Source of the DNA: Oikopleura dioica
Taxonomy: Eukaryota > Chordata > Appendicularia > Copelata > Oikopleuridae
Assembly (NCBI GenBank): GCA_907165135.1
Contig: OU015566.1
Span: 13,438,157 to 13,502,156, forward strand
DNA: 64,000 nt
Reading direction: 5' to 3'
Shown here: positions 12,693-24,700 of the stretch, one piece after another
How the letters are laid out: every line of letters starts with the position of its first letter
How positions within the stretch are numbered: position 1 is the stretch's first letter
Notes under the pieces: model-generated
The model's database searches: none
The model's input: only the letters and a program-made list of their open reading frames with translations
What the model was told of the DNA's origin: nothing
Translations under genes and position numbers: made by a program

Positions 12693-13880
12693 ATGAAAAT
12701 GCAGATCTTCAAATCCTCCCTTTTCTTTTCTTTTGTCATGGCAAATGCCGGTGCTTTACTGAATAAAATTTGTGCGAATCCAGGTATTACTAAGAACGAT
12801 TTATTGCGACGGTACTGAATATGTAACGAATGTAACGAATGTAACGAAAACTCAAAAACATGTCTTTTTCTCGTTACATTGTCAGTAAAATTCTAGAGAT
12901 TTTTTGTTTATCTTATTTCATCCCCTTGAGTTTCCTACAAATTTACCCGCGGAGCGGGCGTTTTTAATCATTCAGAGCAGGTTTGGAAAACGAATCTACC
13001 ATATTTATGCTATTCTGCATTCTTTTTGTCTTTTTTTGCTCTTTTCGATATGTTCAATTGTTGAATAAAGTAAAACTCCCCAAGATCGCTCTTTAGAAAA
13101 AGTTTCTAGAATCAGCTAACAAAAAAACAACATGTCTCCGTTTTCGTTACATTGTCAGCAAACTCGTTACATTCGTTACATTCGTTACATTCGTTACATA
13201 TTCAGTATCGACCATTTATTGGAAGTTTTTTTCAAAGTCTGAGGGACTCGATCCCGATGCATTTTCGGACAGAAACTACAGAGACAATATTCCATTCTTC
13301 AATCTCTTCGCAGCGGATTTCTTCGGCGTTGTAGAACTGGAAGTTTTTTCGCGAGTAGACTGGTTTTCGGGGAGTAGTCATTTTTAGTCGTTTTTTCGTC
13401 TCTTTTTCGATTTTTCAGAGTCTCTTTCTTTTAAAAAGAGCCTTTTTATAGGTTTTCGAATTTGTCTTTCAGCTTATTGGAGGTGTTTTGGGTCGGTGAG
13501 ATTTTTTGAGTTATGAGAAGGTCTAAGCTACTGGGGTATTTATATTTGGAAGGTGCCCTGCTGGGGTGCGCCTAGACGAGATGAGCATCTTATCGGAGAA
13601 GGATCAAGATTTCGTGCGCGAAAAAAATTGGTTCCTGAATCTTAGTTCCACGAACTTAAGAAGCACCACCTGGTTTCCTAGTTCCGGGCGATTACGGCAC
13701 ATTGACCGCGATCAATTTTTACTAATTTGTTAAGAGCAAATTTTAGGTTATCGGGCGCAATTTCCGGAGGACTGTGCTGCTCTTGCGAAACGAGCTATTG
13801 GAGAAGCATCACTCTTTCATATGCCTGTGGATCACAAACGAGCTGAAACTGGGAACTGGGCCGACTTTATCGTTTACTAA
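12693..13880 (+). CDS. Small secreted peptide precursor (two exons)
   Basis: Exon 1 (12693-12783) encodes a hydrophobic signal peptide, MKMQIFKSSLFFSFVMANAG. Exon 2 (13747-13880) is joined through a GTATTA donor and a TTTTAG acceptor in phase 1 and ends in TAA, giving 74 residues. The mature part has two cysteines and two Lys-Arg sites. The segment between those sites is AIGEASLFHMPVDH and the C-terminal segment is AETGNWADFIVY. This is the layout of a neuropeptide or peptide-hormone precursor, which is inference from layout only; I recognise no known family. A TATA box lies 31 bases upstream. The 963-bp intron carries a MITE and an antisense ORF with its own TATA box. Confidence 0.5.
12807..13213. 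mobile_element. 407-bp MITE with 8-bp target duplication
   Basis: Exact direct repeats ATTTATTG flank it at 12799-12806 and 13214-13221. The termini are inverted: CGACGGTACTGAATATGTAACG on the left against CGTTACATATTCAGTATCGACC on the right. Inside the termini are tandem CGAATGTAA units (two to four copies). An ACATGTCT...CGTTACATTGTCAG block is also present in both halves. No ORF. The 8-bp duplication fits a hAT-type non-autonomous element. It sits inside the intron of the secreted-peptide gene. Confidence 0.82.
13232..13381 (-). CDS. Small hypothetical ORF nested in an intron
   Basis: A 49-codon ORF on the minus strand starts MTTPRKPVYSRKNFQFYNAE and ends in TGA at 13232-13234, about ten bases from the MITE target duplication. 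A TATAAAAAGG string lies about 63-70 bases upstream on the same strand. It could be a complete small gene or a first exon whose continuation was moved by the MITE insertion. A possible donor (GTCTCT) lies inside it. No family recognised. Confidence 0.35.
   Translation of the reverse strand: MTTPRKPVYSRKNFQFYNAEEIRCEEIEEWNIVSVVSVRKCIGIESLRL
13442..13452 (-). promoter_or_regulatory. TATA box for the nested minus-strand ORF
   Basis: Reading the minus strand gives CCTATAAAAAG, followed 60-70 bases later by the ATG at 13381. It is the only TATA-like string near this ORF. Confidence 0.4.
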
Positions 13881-15111
13881 TGCTTCGATTCAACAGACTT
13901 TTATAGAATACAGTATCTTCCCTTGATGATTTGCGTTTGAAAATCATTGCGTCTGAAAATAATTGTAGAGAATGTCATTGAGAGAGGAACTACAGTATTG
14001 GGTGTGGTTCCTGCTTTTATCGCGCCGTATTTCAAGGACAGCCAAGTCATATTTGCGGATACCTTTACGAAAGGAAATGTGAATTGAAATGTAAATATGA
14101 CCGCTTCGTAAATGATCTATCTCTATTGGATAAAGATGTGTGCTTGAGAATTCCAAATAGACATCTTGCCTTTAAATAGAGCGTGCCGCTTGGTTTCTTT
14201 CAGTTAGTTCTCTCGCCCTGGGAGACTCACATCTGACAAGTGTTCCCTATGTCATGTCATTCGTGGCGACTAATTATATTATTTACAGAAATTGCACTTA
14301 AGAATCAATCAAGGATCCAGAGAGATAGAGATGAGATTTTCTTTTGAGTTGCTGAGGTGAGTATCATTCCAAGCCGGTTGTCGTTCCTGGTCCGTGCCAA
14401 AAAGAATTGCATCTGTAACTATTTTCGAGTTATATAAGATCTACGATCGGAGGCTAACCTTCACTTAGCCAACATTGTCATAATGATCATGAAGATTGTA
14501 GACATTGTCATAGTTTTCCGCTCCACCATGTATCTGATATCTCATCTCTTGCACTAACTGGATGATATGATTTTCCGTATCCTGCGACTAAAATTATTCT
14601 CTAGGCTTAGCCCAAATTTTTCAATTTTATCGGCATTACCAGTCCGATAAATCCGCTGTTTACTCGTGGAAACTCCTCCATTTCAATAAATATCCGAAAT
14701 AGAGTTGATCAGAAGCAATTAATATAAATCTAAAAATGGTCAAAATTCTGCCGCTTTCTCAAATGAATTCCCTCGAATGGAATGTGTTACGCACAGAAAT
14801 AAAAAAAGGGAAATCCGACTGGCTCTGATTGGTTAAAAATGCGTAAAAGGGACAGAAACACGCCTCTGGCAGCGTTTTATTGCAATTGGAATATAGCCAA
14901 TGTCAATTCTGCATTGCTCATTTAGCTAAAATTCCCGATTCCATGAAGAAATTCGTTATTACGGACGGAGCGCTGTGTCGCGAACAAAGAATCGCAGTTC
15001 GGCATTTTCCCCTGTGATATGTTTGGTGGACGAATACTGTCAGAAAATATTTAACCGTGAATCGATAAAAATAGCTCGTAGTCTGCTTGTCCTCTGTTCT
15101 CCTCCTTGATT
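13881..15111. other. Gene-free interval
   Basis: No supported coding exon. A 70-codon minus-strand ORF at 13944-14156 has no splice or domain support. A CTGATTGGTTAAAA motif occurs near 14826, one of many inverted-CCAAT strings in the window. Confidence 0.35.
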
Positions 15112-15732
15112 TCAAAATCGAAAATACTCTGTGAAGAATTTATTGACAATATTTTTTCGAAAGGATTCATTCATCTTTCCCTCGCTCTTTTGATAAACAA
15201 CTGGGTTCATATTTGGAGTCGGTAGCTTGCCATCTTTGTTGCCCGGCAAATGCGCCATGTGCGTCGATTTTTGGTACACATCGGCGAGAAACAAGGTTTT
15301 GCTGATCAAAGATTGACAGAATCGAGAACTGAAAGCTCTTACCTGCGCTCATCCCTCTCTTCCAAGAGCAGAGTAGTTGCGGAGACCATGATGACAAAAC
15401 AAGTTCCAATACAGACCTCGCAGATTCGAAAAGGGTTCGTTTTCATGTAAATTCCAAAAGAAGCAAAGCAAGATAAGATGAAGCTCAGCAGCACTATCAG
15501 ACCTTTCTAGAGCTTTTTACCGTGAAAAACAATCAAAAAACTGAAAATGAAAAACTGAGCCTTTGAAAGAAATCCACTTGACACTGGCCTTCAATTTCGT
15601 CTCGTAATGAAACTTCTTTTTTTTGTTATAAAAACACTCATTGTTGCTCTGAAATCTCGGCGTTTTCCGATTCTTCAGCCGAACAGCTTTTCTTCTCGCT
15701 CTGAGCTTCGATGAAACAACACCAGCTATCAT
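15112..15732 (-). CDS. Two-helix membrane protein, unknown function
   Basis: Three exons on the minus strand (15732-15585, 15502-15343, 15301-15112), all GT-AG with consistent phases, give about 165 residues. The N-terminus is strongly basic (SSKLRARRKAVRLKNRK). Exon 2 encodes two hydrophobic stretches, LIVLLSFILSCFASFGIY and CIGTCFVIMVSATTLLL, separated by a short MKTNPFRICEV loop, then an acidic EERDER. The C-terminal tail is hydrophilic. The two helices look like a hairpin or the last half of a four-helix protein. Exon 1 was taken from the first ATG after an AT-rich leader. The gene is divergently arranged with the ORF at 15901. No family recognised. Confidence 0.55.
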
Positions 15733-15900
15733 TTTTTATTTCAAAAGAAAAAGTTCTGCTTTGAAAATAAATTCCTGGATAAATGGTAGAATGGACGCTC
15801 CTGAAATCATTTCTCGCCTTTTGACTGGGAAAATATAAATTCGACGTGACAGGAGATGTTTTTTCAATTATCTTCGCTTGTGAATATTTTATGGAATGAT

Positions 15901-16319
15901 ATGCTCCAACGCCGTGCTTTATTGACTGTATTTCCTCGCACTTTAGGAGATGCTAAGGAATTCGAGGATAACTTTAGAAGTTACAGGCGATTCGGTGAGT
16001 TTACCGGTTACACTGATTTGAGAAATTGATCAATTTTGGACAAAACATTCGCTTCATAGGATAAGGACTAAAAGGAAGAGTTTCTAATGATAATCAAGGC
16101 ATTTTTCATGACGCGTGATTCATTTTCTTCGTTTTAGATGAGTCAGATAATCAGAGAGGTCTCGAGATTCCACTCATTTTCGTCGCTGTTGAAAAAGTGT
16201 TCATCCTGATTGGACAAGAGCGCTGTTTTTCGGTTTGTGTTGATTTCATTTTGGCGGCCAGATTTTGGCCAGCAATCACTGAAGTGATCAGAGAATTTCC
16301 AAAACTGCAGAGGCTCTAG
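15901..16319 (+). CDS. 91-residue hypothetical protein, first gene of an operon-like run
   Basis: Two exons, 15901-15994 and 16138-16319, joined by GTGAGT and TTTTAG in phase 1, encode 91 residues starting MLQRRALLTVFPRTLGDAKE. The middle is hydrophobic (IPLIFVAVEKVFILIGQE). It ends 88 bases before the start codon of the first BTB gene, whose ATG follows a strong AG acceptor, so the three genes are spaced like an operon resolved by trans-splicing. No known domain. It was recognised only because both exons stay open in matching phase. Confidence 0.4.
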
Positions 16320-16400
16320 AGAAAGTCAGGCCATTGCTTACGAGCTTTTTGATGTCACTTACTCTTCGATGTTTTCATTTCTTTACTTTGATTGTTGACT

Positions 16401-16405
16401 TTCAG
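16401..16405 (+). promoter_or_regulatory. Trans-splice acceptor before BTB gene A
   Basis: A pyrimidine-rich stretch ends in TTTCAG two bases before the ATG at 16408, with no in-frame exon upstream. The same layout appears before BTB gene B (CGACTTTCAG ending at 17460, ATG at 17475). This is what a spliced-leader acceptor looks like; the leader itself is not in the window. Confidence 0.5.
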
Positions 16406-16407
16406 AA

Positions 16408-17385
16408 ATGGGTTTTGGACTGCTCTCTCGCAAGAGGAGAAAAAGCGAAGAGGAAATTCGTCAGGATGAGAAAGCCACTCGTACCCAATTCAATAGTTTT
16501 TCCGATTTCCGAAAAGATGGGATTTTGACTGACGTAGTGATTATTGTTCCTGGACATCCAGAAATAAAAGCTCACAAGATGGTTCTTGCCGCTGCTAGTC
16601 CATTTTTTCAAGCAATGTTCAAGGTAAAAAGATCTTTTTTTGCTTAATGAAAATGAGTTTTGGCAGTCTGGCTTGCGCGAATCTTCCTCAGATCGAGTTG
16701 AAATGCCGGAAATCGACTACGAAGCAGCCCAAATTCTCGTCGACTTTGCATACTGCGGTAATTATAAAATCACCGAGGGGAACGTCAGAAACTTGTTGGC
16801 TGCCGCCGATTGCTATCAATTCGAAGAGATTAAAAAGAAATGCGAATCGTTTCTGATCGATATGATCGACGCGGATAACTGCTTCGAACTCGAGAAAATT
16901 GGAGACGCAAGGGGTCTATCTCGTCTATCTTCTCAGGCTGGACGTTTTTCTATGCAAAACTTCGAAGAAGTCATCAAGAGTAAATCTTTTACCGAGCTTT
17001 CATTCGAAGGTAAACTTATTAGACTCTGAAGCGATTATGTCATTTCTACTTTTTAGAGCTAGAAAACTATCTGTGTTACGAGAACGACGGACCCTTGTGT
17101 TATTCAGAAGTAACCTTCTACAACGGGATCGTGACATGGATTAAATCCGATCTGGAGAAACGCTCTCAATATGCAACGAAACTGTTCGTGAACTGCGTTC
17201 GACTCGGCCGAATTCACAAAAACTTCATTTGGGATGTGGTCGAAAAGGAACCGCTTTTCTCCGATGCCGAATGTAAGGAGCACATTCTTCTTGCATGGAA
17301 GTTCAAGGCGTTCTATTACGATGAGGATTCTGATCGCGAGAAGGAATTCGGCACGATAGGGAAAATTCGCAATGAATTTTGTTAG
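16408..17385 (+). CDS. BTB-BACK domain protein A (CUL3 adaptor type)
   Basis: Three exons (16408-16623, 16667-17009, 17057-17385) give 295 residues. The BTB/POZ fold runs from FRKDGILTDVVIIVPGHPEI through KAHKMVLAAASPFF, EMPEIDYEAAQILVDFAYCG and NLLAAADCYQFEEIKKKCESF. A BACK region follows (DADNCFELEKIGDA, VVEKEPLF). There are no Kelch repeats. BTB-BACK proteins usually bridge CUL3 to substrates. A near-identical gene lies 90 bases downstream with the same exon-intron structure, so this is a tandem duplicate. Confidence 0.9.
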
Positions 17386-17474
17386 AAAAACTTCCTTCTG
17401 CCATTATTTTTGCTTATCTTATCACGTTTATCAGACAGTTCCTGTTACTTCGACTTTCAGAAAAGGTTTTTGAA

Positions 17475-18443
17475 ATGAGTTCTCGCAAGAGGAAAAACCG
17501 CGGACAAGAAAGTGATCAAGATGAGGAAACAATGCGAAGCCAATTCAAGAGTTTTTCCCATTTCCGAAAAGATGGGATTTTGACGGACGTGGTGATTGCT
17601 GTTCCTGGACATCCAGAGATAAAGGCTCACAAGATGGTTCTTGCCGCTGCGAGTCCATTTTTCGAAGCAATGTTCAAGGTAAAAAAGTCTTATCTGCTTT
17701 ATGATGAGATGAGTTTTAGTCTGGCTTGCGCGAATCTTCCTCTGATCGAGTTGAAATGCCGGAAATCGACTACGAAGCAGCACAAATCCTCGTCGACTAT
17801 GCCTACTGCGGAAATTATAAAATCACCAAGGAGAACGTCAAAAACCTGCTGGCTGCTGCCAATTGCTATCAATTCGAAGAGATTAAAGAAAAGTGTGCAA
17901 GATTTCTCGTCGATACGATTGATGAGAATAACTGCTTCGAACTCGAGAAAATTGGAAGAGCAATGGGCCTATTCTCTTTATCTAATCCGGCTGGATGTTT
18001 TGCTCTGCAAAACATTGAAAAAATCATCAAGAGCGAGTCTTTCACTGCGCTCTCATTCGAAGGTAAACTTATGACACTCTGAAGCGTCTGTAAATTTATT
18101 TCTAGAGGTGGATAAATATTTCTCAGCACACTATCTTTTTGCTTACAGCGAAGAAATAGTGTACGAAGGGGTTCTCACGTGGATAAAATTCGACCTAAAG
18201 GAACGCTCAAAATACGCATCAAAACTGTTTGTTGACCATGTTCGAGTCGGTCAAATCGACAAAAACTTCATCTGCGACGTCATCGAAAAAGAACCGCTTT
18301 TCTCCGACGCCGATTGTTCGAAACACATACTTCTTGCTTGGAAGTTCAAGGCCTTCTGGCGGAGTGACTCATGCATCCCTTCTGATCTCAGAGATGAATT
18401 TGAAAGAATGGGAAAGAGTCGATTTCCCAATGACGTTTATTAG
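17475..18443 (+). CDS. BTB-BACK domain protein B (tandem duplicate)
   Basis: Three exons (17475-17678, 17720-18062, 18106-18443) encode 294 residues, with intron positions and phases identical to BTB gene A and exon 2 of exactly the same length (343 bp). The BTB core shares FRKDGILTDVV, VPGHPEIKAHKMVLAAASPF and the IDYEAAQILVD motif with its neighbour. The third exon is more diverged (EEIVYEGVLTWIKFDLKERS). It starts after a pyrimidine tract and AG at 17460, 75 bases after the stop of gene A. Like its neighbour it lacks a C-terminal Kelch or MATH domain. Confidence 0.9.
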
Positions 18444-18758
18444 AAAACTTCGCCTGTCGTTTTTCAAGCTGCGATCCTTGCAAACATTCGAAAGAATACT
18501 GAATAAAAAAACTGAGTTAATTAATCTCATTTTCATCAATTTTCTCATCAAAATCACCCCGTATTCATCCGAAAACCGCTTATTCAGAATTCGAGTCGAG
18601 TAGAATTTCAGATCTGCTCCAATTGGTCGCTGCTGGAAAGTCTTCTGATTCTATTGGCGCGCCTCTCACTCGCGCCACTTTCAATCCGAGCCGAGCAAAA
18701 TCAGCGTAAATTCTGTTTTTCAGGATTTTATGAATTTTCCGCGAGAGATATCCAACTT

Positions 18759-21700
18759 ATGACTGAACCAGATTCAGAGAGAATGCTCAAATGTACAGTA
18801 ACACCGTATAAACCGTCTGGCAAAGCTCTTGCGTCATCATTTTCTTGTTTGGATCAAATTTTAAAAGGTACAGTGGTGTAGGTGTACAGGCATTCTATTC
18901 TTCACGGATTTATGACAATTTTGCCTTTTAGGTGAATCATCTGATGAAAAAATTCTGGAAAAAAGCGAAGAATTCAGCGAGGAAAACCACCTGACGCGGG
19001 AAAAAGAAAATGGCCGTCTGGAAGAACTCTTCTGGTCCGGAAACGCCTGTGTTTTATCCCGAAAGCGGTGCTTTGGAGAGTGGGAAAGAGTCGAAACCTT
19101 CACGCGAAAGACGAAAATACTCAAGGCTCTTTGGGCGAATTTTGAAACTAAAGGAATCAACGAGGAGTGGATCGTTTTGGTGGAAGAATCGGCTTGTACC
19201 TTTATCGCGCCTCAAACGGCTATTGTGCCGGTTCAGGAACGGGTTAAAATTTTCAAAATATGGAGACAAAGTCAGCGGAGTTCAACGCGAAAATTTTGTT
19301 TTTGAGGTTTTTGTGGAGATTCTGTTGTTTTCGAAATTTCAGCCCCTCAAGGAAAAAACTTTTCCGTTCACCATTCAAAACGTTTTCGAGTTTCAACCAA
19401 ATACTGGGCTGCTCATTACAGTCAAGAAAAGCCGCAGCCCTTCATCTGACCGTCTTTCTTCAGTCTACTTTCTCAAGCACCCAGCTGACGAAATCACACC
19501 GATCTGGAGCCATGACTTGTCGCCAATTCGAAAAGCTCAGCGTATCATCTGGACCGGCTGCGACAAGACTAAACAAAAACTGGTCTGTTTCCAGACCGGG
19601 ACCGCCCATCGACTGGCGACCCTAGATCGACTGACAGACGAAGAAAAGCTGATCGCAGAACAGATCGTCGAAAACAACGCTCTGCCTGGCTTTTACTTCG
19701 ACGGAACAATCAACAACACGACAAATCAAAATCAAAACACGAAAACTTCAAAACTAGTCACTCCAAAAGGCCCTCGGCGAGCAGGTCTTCACAGGCAGCA
19801 AAAATTATTCGGAACTCCAAAGGATATTCCCTCACCGATGCATTCCAGGAGATCTTCACTCGACCGGCCTCTTAGTAGAAGACAGTCTACGCTTACTACT
19901 CATCGTCTTTTGCCGCGCCAGAACTTGAGTCTTTCTTATTCCCGATTCATGGAAGAAACAGTCACTTCCAATCCTGACGCAGCTCTGTGCCTCGTTCGCC
20001 CTCGTCTTCTAGCCCGACCTGCTTACGAAGAAGTCTCCTTTCTATCCCCGCCCGTGTCTGAAATTTTCATCTCTCGAGATCTCTTCAACAACGAATTCTT
20101 CGTATTCCCTTCACAAAACGCTACAGAACTCCTAAACCTATTCACAGGAGAGAGGTTCAGAATAGAAGGCCTTGCTTCCGTCGCCAAAATTGACAAGTAC
20201 ATCGCCCGGCTTGGCACAAAAGGAGTCGTCGAAATGTTCAGCGGACCGCTTCTCACCATGTCGATAAATATTCCAGATTTGGCGGTGCGGGAAAATGTGT
20301 TTTCAACAACAGTAGCGATGGATACTCCAGATGTGAAGCAACAACCAAGCACGATGACAGAAAGTACACCAGTAATTGCAGGACGACATCTACCAAAAAG
20401 TATTAGTTTTCTATTCTTCGATTAAACCTCATAAGAAATCGTAGAAAACCAGTAATAAGACAGTCAGGATTGGTAGCTCCGACGACAACATTTTCACCTC
20501 TCACTCCTGGATTAGATTTGCGGCGGTCATTATCACAGGATACAACAATTACTCCGCGAAAAGAAGAGCTCACTGAGAAAATAGCATCACACGGCAACTC
20601 ATCACTAAAAGTCACACTTGCCGATGGCTCTTGCCAAATCATTTCAGGGACTGGTTAGAATTCAAAGTCAGTTTTCTTTTCAATATCAGTAGATGCTCTT
20701 TTTCTAACCACGAAAAGTTCGCCTACAGAAAGACTCTATGCGCATTATAAGACGGACATTTGAGCTTGTTATCCAGTACTTTTCGAGAAAAGAAGCGCTG
20801 AAGATCTACTCCGACTGGCTTATTTACCGTTCTTCGTTTTCAGATAACCGGGCTTATACTCACTTTTTGGACTTTATACAGGAGTTATTAGCGGAAGACT
20901 CAGGAATGGATTGAAATCAACGAAGAGATCAACCCTTTTTTTAAATCTGAAAATCCATCGAAAGCGTCTGACATGCCAGTTGATAAGAAACAAACGAGAC
21001 AAGCAGAAGAAATACTGAAAGTAGCGAACAATGCGCTAAAATTTTGGCCTCGATCTTTCGTCGAAAGTGTTCTACCGATAGATAACGACGAGTTCAAGCC
21101 TGAGGTGAAGCCGTCTGGGAAGCATAAAGAGTTCTATCGAGTGCTTTTCTTGGTCCAGGAAGAAATGAGCATATTGGGTTTCGAGGGAAAACGAGTGAAA
21201 CGATTGAGAAAGTTGTTGGAGAAACTCGCTTATTCAGAAGACTTCCGGGAGCATTTCAGCGCTGAGAGAAAAGATCGATTAAAAAGACAGATTCCATCGA
21301 AGATTCCGAATGTTCAAGACTGTCTTCTAGCTCTCATGCGCAAGGAGAGTAAAATTATGGCTCTACCCGTCGACATCAATTCTCCACTGTTTCTCCTGGT
21401 TTGTCTTTACGGTGCAGCGTTCATGGGTTACGATCCTCGCCAAACACGGAACAACTTGTTAACCGACTATCGAGATTTCATTACGCTTGGAAACGCAACC
21501 GAGATACCAGTAGTTGCTTCTCAATATGGAGACAGCAAAAGTGTCAAGCTGAGATTTCTCGCTGATGTTTGCAGCATCTGCAGTCCAGCAGATTGGGACT
21601 CTTTTTCGCCAGCCATCAAACTTCCAATCAACATCCTTCTTGATGAAATCCGCGATCCAGAAATGACATGGAATTACAGTAGCCGGCGATTGCTGAATCT

Positions 21701-24700
21701 CAAATACATACTCGGCTTTGTTGAAGAAGAAAACGATCTTGAGCCTCTGTCTATCGATGGTGATCCTTCTTATCCTAAGGAAACTGTGGTTGTTCAAACC
21801 TGGGACGGAATGGACTGTCTCAAGCCCACAAATGACTGGATGATCAAATTGTTTCCGGAAGATCTTCGAACAAGTGTCGCCGCTAGTCTTTTAAACTCAT
21901 CGCTCCCTGTTCTTGGCAAAAACGTCATTGATCAAGCCAATGCAGAAAATATGATGGCAAACGCGGAGCCTCGACTCCGCCAGGTCTCCCGTCGAACTGT
22001 AGCTCGTACTGTTGGCAGAGGATTAGCCACACTTGCTACTCATCGTCAGATGTCCCTGCAAAGCATTCGCTATCCGAAAATCGACCTGTCGATGCGACTC
22101 ACTGCTGGTTTCTCCGATCCGAATCTTCTAGCCAACATGCCGACAACGCCAGATGGCGGTACTTTATGGGACATTTATCCTCAGTTCAACAATGCAGTGG
22201 CAACCACGCTTTCTCTAGCAGATAATTTGCCTTTGGAAGGCGAGGTACTGACGATTCCAAAAGGGGAAGAAGACGAAGTTCCGTCATGCCGAGATCTTGC
22301 TACACTTTCCGGCGCGATCTTGGGTCTTGGTCTTCGTGGGTACTTGAACAATGAGCCAAATCTCATGTATCTTTCCTACATGTCTGGTCCCTTCAGCCAC
22401 ATGATCTTCATGGCTTCCGCTGTCTTTATCGGCTATTGCTGCAATCCGAAAATGCAGGGAACACAGGATCTGGCTCTCACGAGACTTCTCTCCCTCCATC
22501 TTCCGTTTTTGATGCCCGAAGCCCAAGAAGAAGACAATCGAGCGACAATTTCCGTGATGATCCAGTATTCCGCTATTATCTCACTCGGCTTTCTCCACAA
22601 AAAATCTTTGAATCAACGGTTCGCCAAGCTCCTTCTCGAGCAGATCGACAGCTCAATGCCAAATGATAAGGATCATCCAAAGCATTGCTACCGAGAAGCT
22701 TACGCCACAATGTCTGGCTGCGCTCTTGGATTGATTTTGCAAGGAAGTGGACCAGAGTTTGATGAAATCGCTCAAGAATTAAGACCTTTGAGCGGCTGCG
22801 GTCCTGAAGTGATCGGAGAGGAAAAAGTCACCAGAACCAGCATCGAGGGTTGCAAAAACAACACTTGGGTAACAGCGGCGGGAGGTATTTCTGCACTTGC
22901 TCTTGCGTTCCTTGGAACCGGAAATGAGGTTGTAACTGATTGGCTGACTGTACCGAACTCGGATCTGGCTCTTTCAAAGCTTAGACCGGTCAATATTGTT
23001 CTCATGTCTACCGCCATCGGAATGATCAATCTCGACACGATCGAGCCGTCGGAAAATTGGATTGAGAGCTTGAAACCGGCGATTGTAAAAGAACATGGTT
23101 TCAATGAGAAAACCTTTGAAATATTTACAGATGCGGAGAAGACAAAATATCGACCCAAGCAACCGTATTTCAGCAAGATCAATGTTGATTTCCCTGTAAG
23201 TTTTCTAAAGATTTTCAATTTTTCATTGTGTATCTAGCATCGAGCTGCATGCGATGTTGCAATCACCAGTGGCGCTATTTTCGCTTTGGGCCTGAAATTC
23301 ATGGGCACGCAGAATCAAAAAGCCGCGGAAATTATGAAAAAGACCGCTGAAAAGTGGCTGAAACTTTCAGTCATGTGCCATCCGGATCTTATGAGCTCTG
23401 CATTCATCCACCACTGTATTGGTACTGTTGTCCTTTCTTGGTCGATGGTGAGAGCAGGGAGTGGGGATGTGGATTGCTTGAGAATGTGCCGCCAACTCAG
23501 TAAGATTCTTCCAGAAGAAGTCAACTTCGGGTTGCATCTCGCGACCTGTCAAGCAATCGGATTCCTCTTCCTTGGCGGCTGCAAAATGTCTCTCAAGCGA
23601 GACCACGATTCGATCGCCACAATGTTCGTTGCCCTCATGCCCAAGTATCCCGCCTCCGTCCGCGACAACTCCCAGTACGTTTGGATCCTCCGTCATCTAG
23701 CCGCCCTCTGCGTTGAATTCCGCGCTTGCATCCCCCAAATGAGCGATGGTTACATTTGTCGCGACTCAACTGCCACCGTACTTTATAAAAACGGCGAGAA
23801 AGAGGTTGTAAAAATGCCTGGAGTTCTACCACCACTCGAGAATGTAGAAAAAGTGACGATCAGAGGAAGTGTTGGAAGTTACCAATGCTTTCCGCTTGTA
23901 CTTCGACCAGAGCAGCTTCGAGAAGTGTTTGTTAATGATGGAAAGGTGCTGATGAAACGAGAATGCGAGGCGGCTCTGATTAAAGATCTCAAAGATGAGG
24001 TAAGACTTTTATGAAACGCTAAGTTCTAAAAAGTAAAATTAAGGCTAACCCGGAAGCTAGAAAAGAAAATATCCTCGAAGAAGAGAAAAAGTGCGATTGG
24101 TGGTTTTCAATGGATCACATCAAGAAGCCAGTGAAGGATAGTCGAGTGAAGCTACCGAAGGAATTTGGCGACGTCTGGAAAGAAAATCAAGGCTCCAAAG
24201 AAAGCGCCGAAGAAGATAAGAAGGGCAAGAAAATCCTGAAAGCCAAGCGACGAAACTTCGCGTCGTTTCTCGAATCAGTTCCTGAGCCAGCGATGCTTCA
24301 ATCCGATCTGAGCAAGGAGCTGGAATCCATCATCAGGCTTGAAAACAAATCGCCGAATGACAACGCTTATTTGGAACTGTACACGGCGCTTGCTTATCAA
24401 CCAAAAGTTCTTTACATGGACTTGCTCGAGCATGGTATGATCTATTTTTATAGAGCTGTTACGATTTTATATTTGTAGTCATCGACAATATGGAAGCCAA
24501 AAATCTTCGAAAAGGCATGCTTGAGTCGCTTCTCAAGAGAACAGAACCGAGCGAACAGCAACCCACTGCCAGAGAAGCCCAAATTCGTCAACTCGCTGCT
24601 ATGTTTTCCGCAGATATGAAGCTTCCAGTCGAACCTTCGACGAAAGCAGTCCCGACGATTCCTGACAAGTTCTTCAACAGCTGGGAAAGCTTCAAAGATC

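Noticed and set aside
12807-13213. CRISPR-like array from repeated CGAATGTAA units
   Set aside because: Units are contiguous, inverted between ends and flanked by a target duplication, as in a MITE; there are no spacers.
20830-20964. Frameshift in ANAPC1
   Set aside because: No GT-AG pair restores frame, but GA-AG at 20904-20964 does and retains the conserved helical segment before it.
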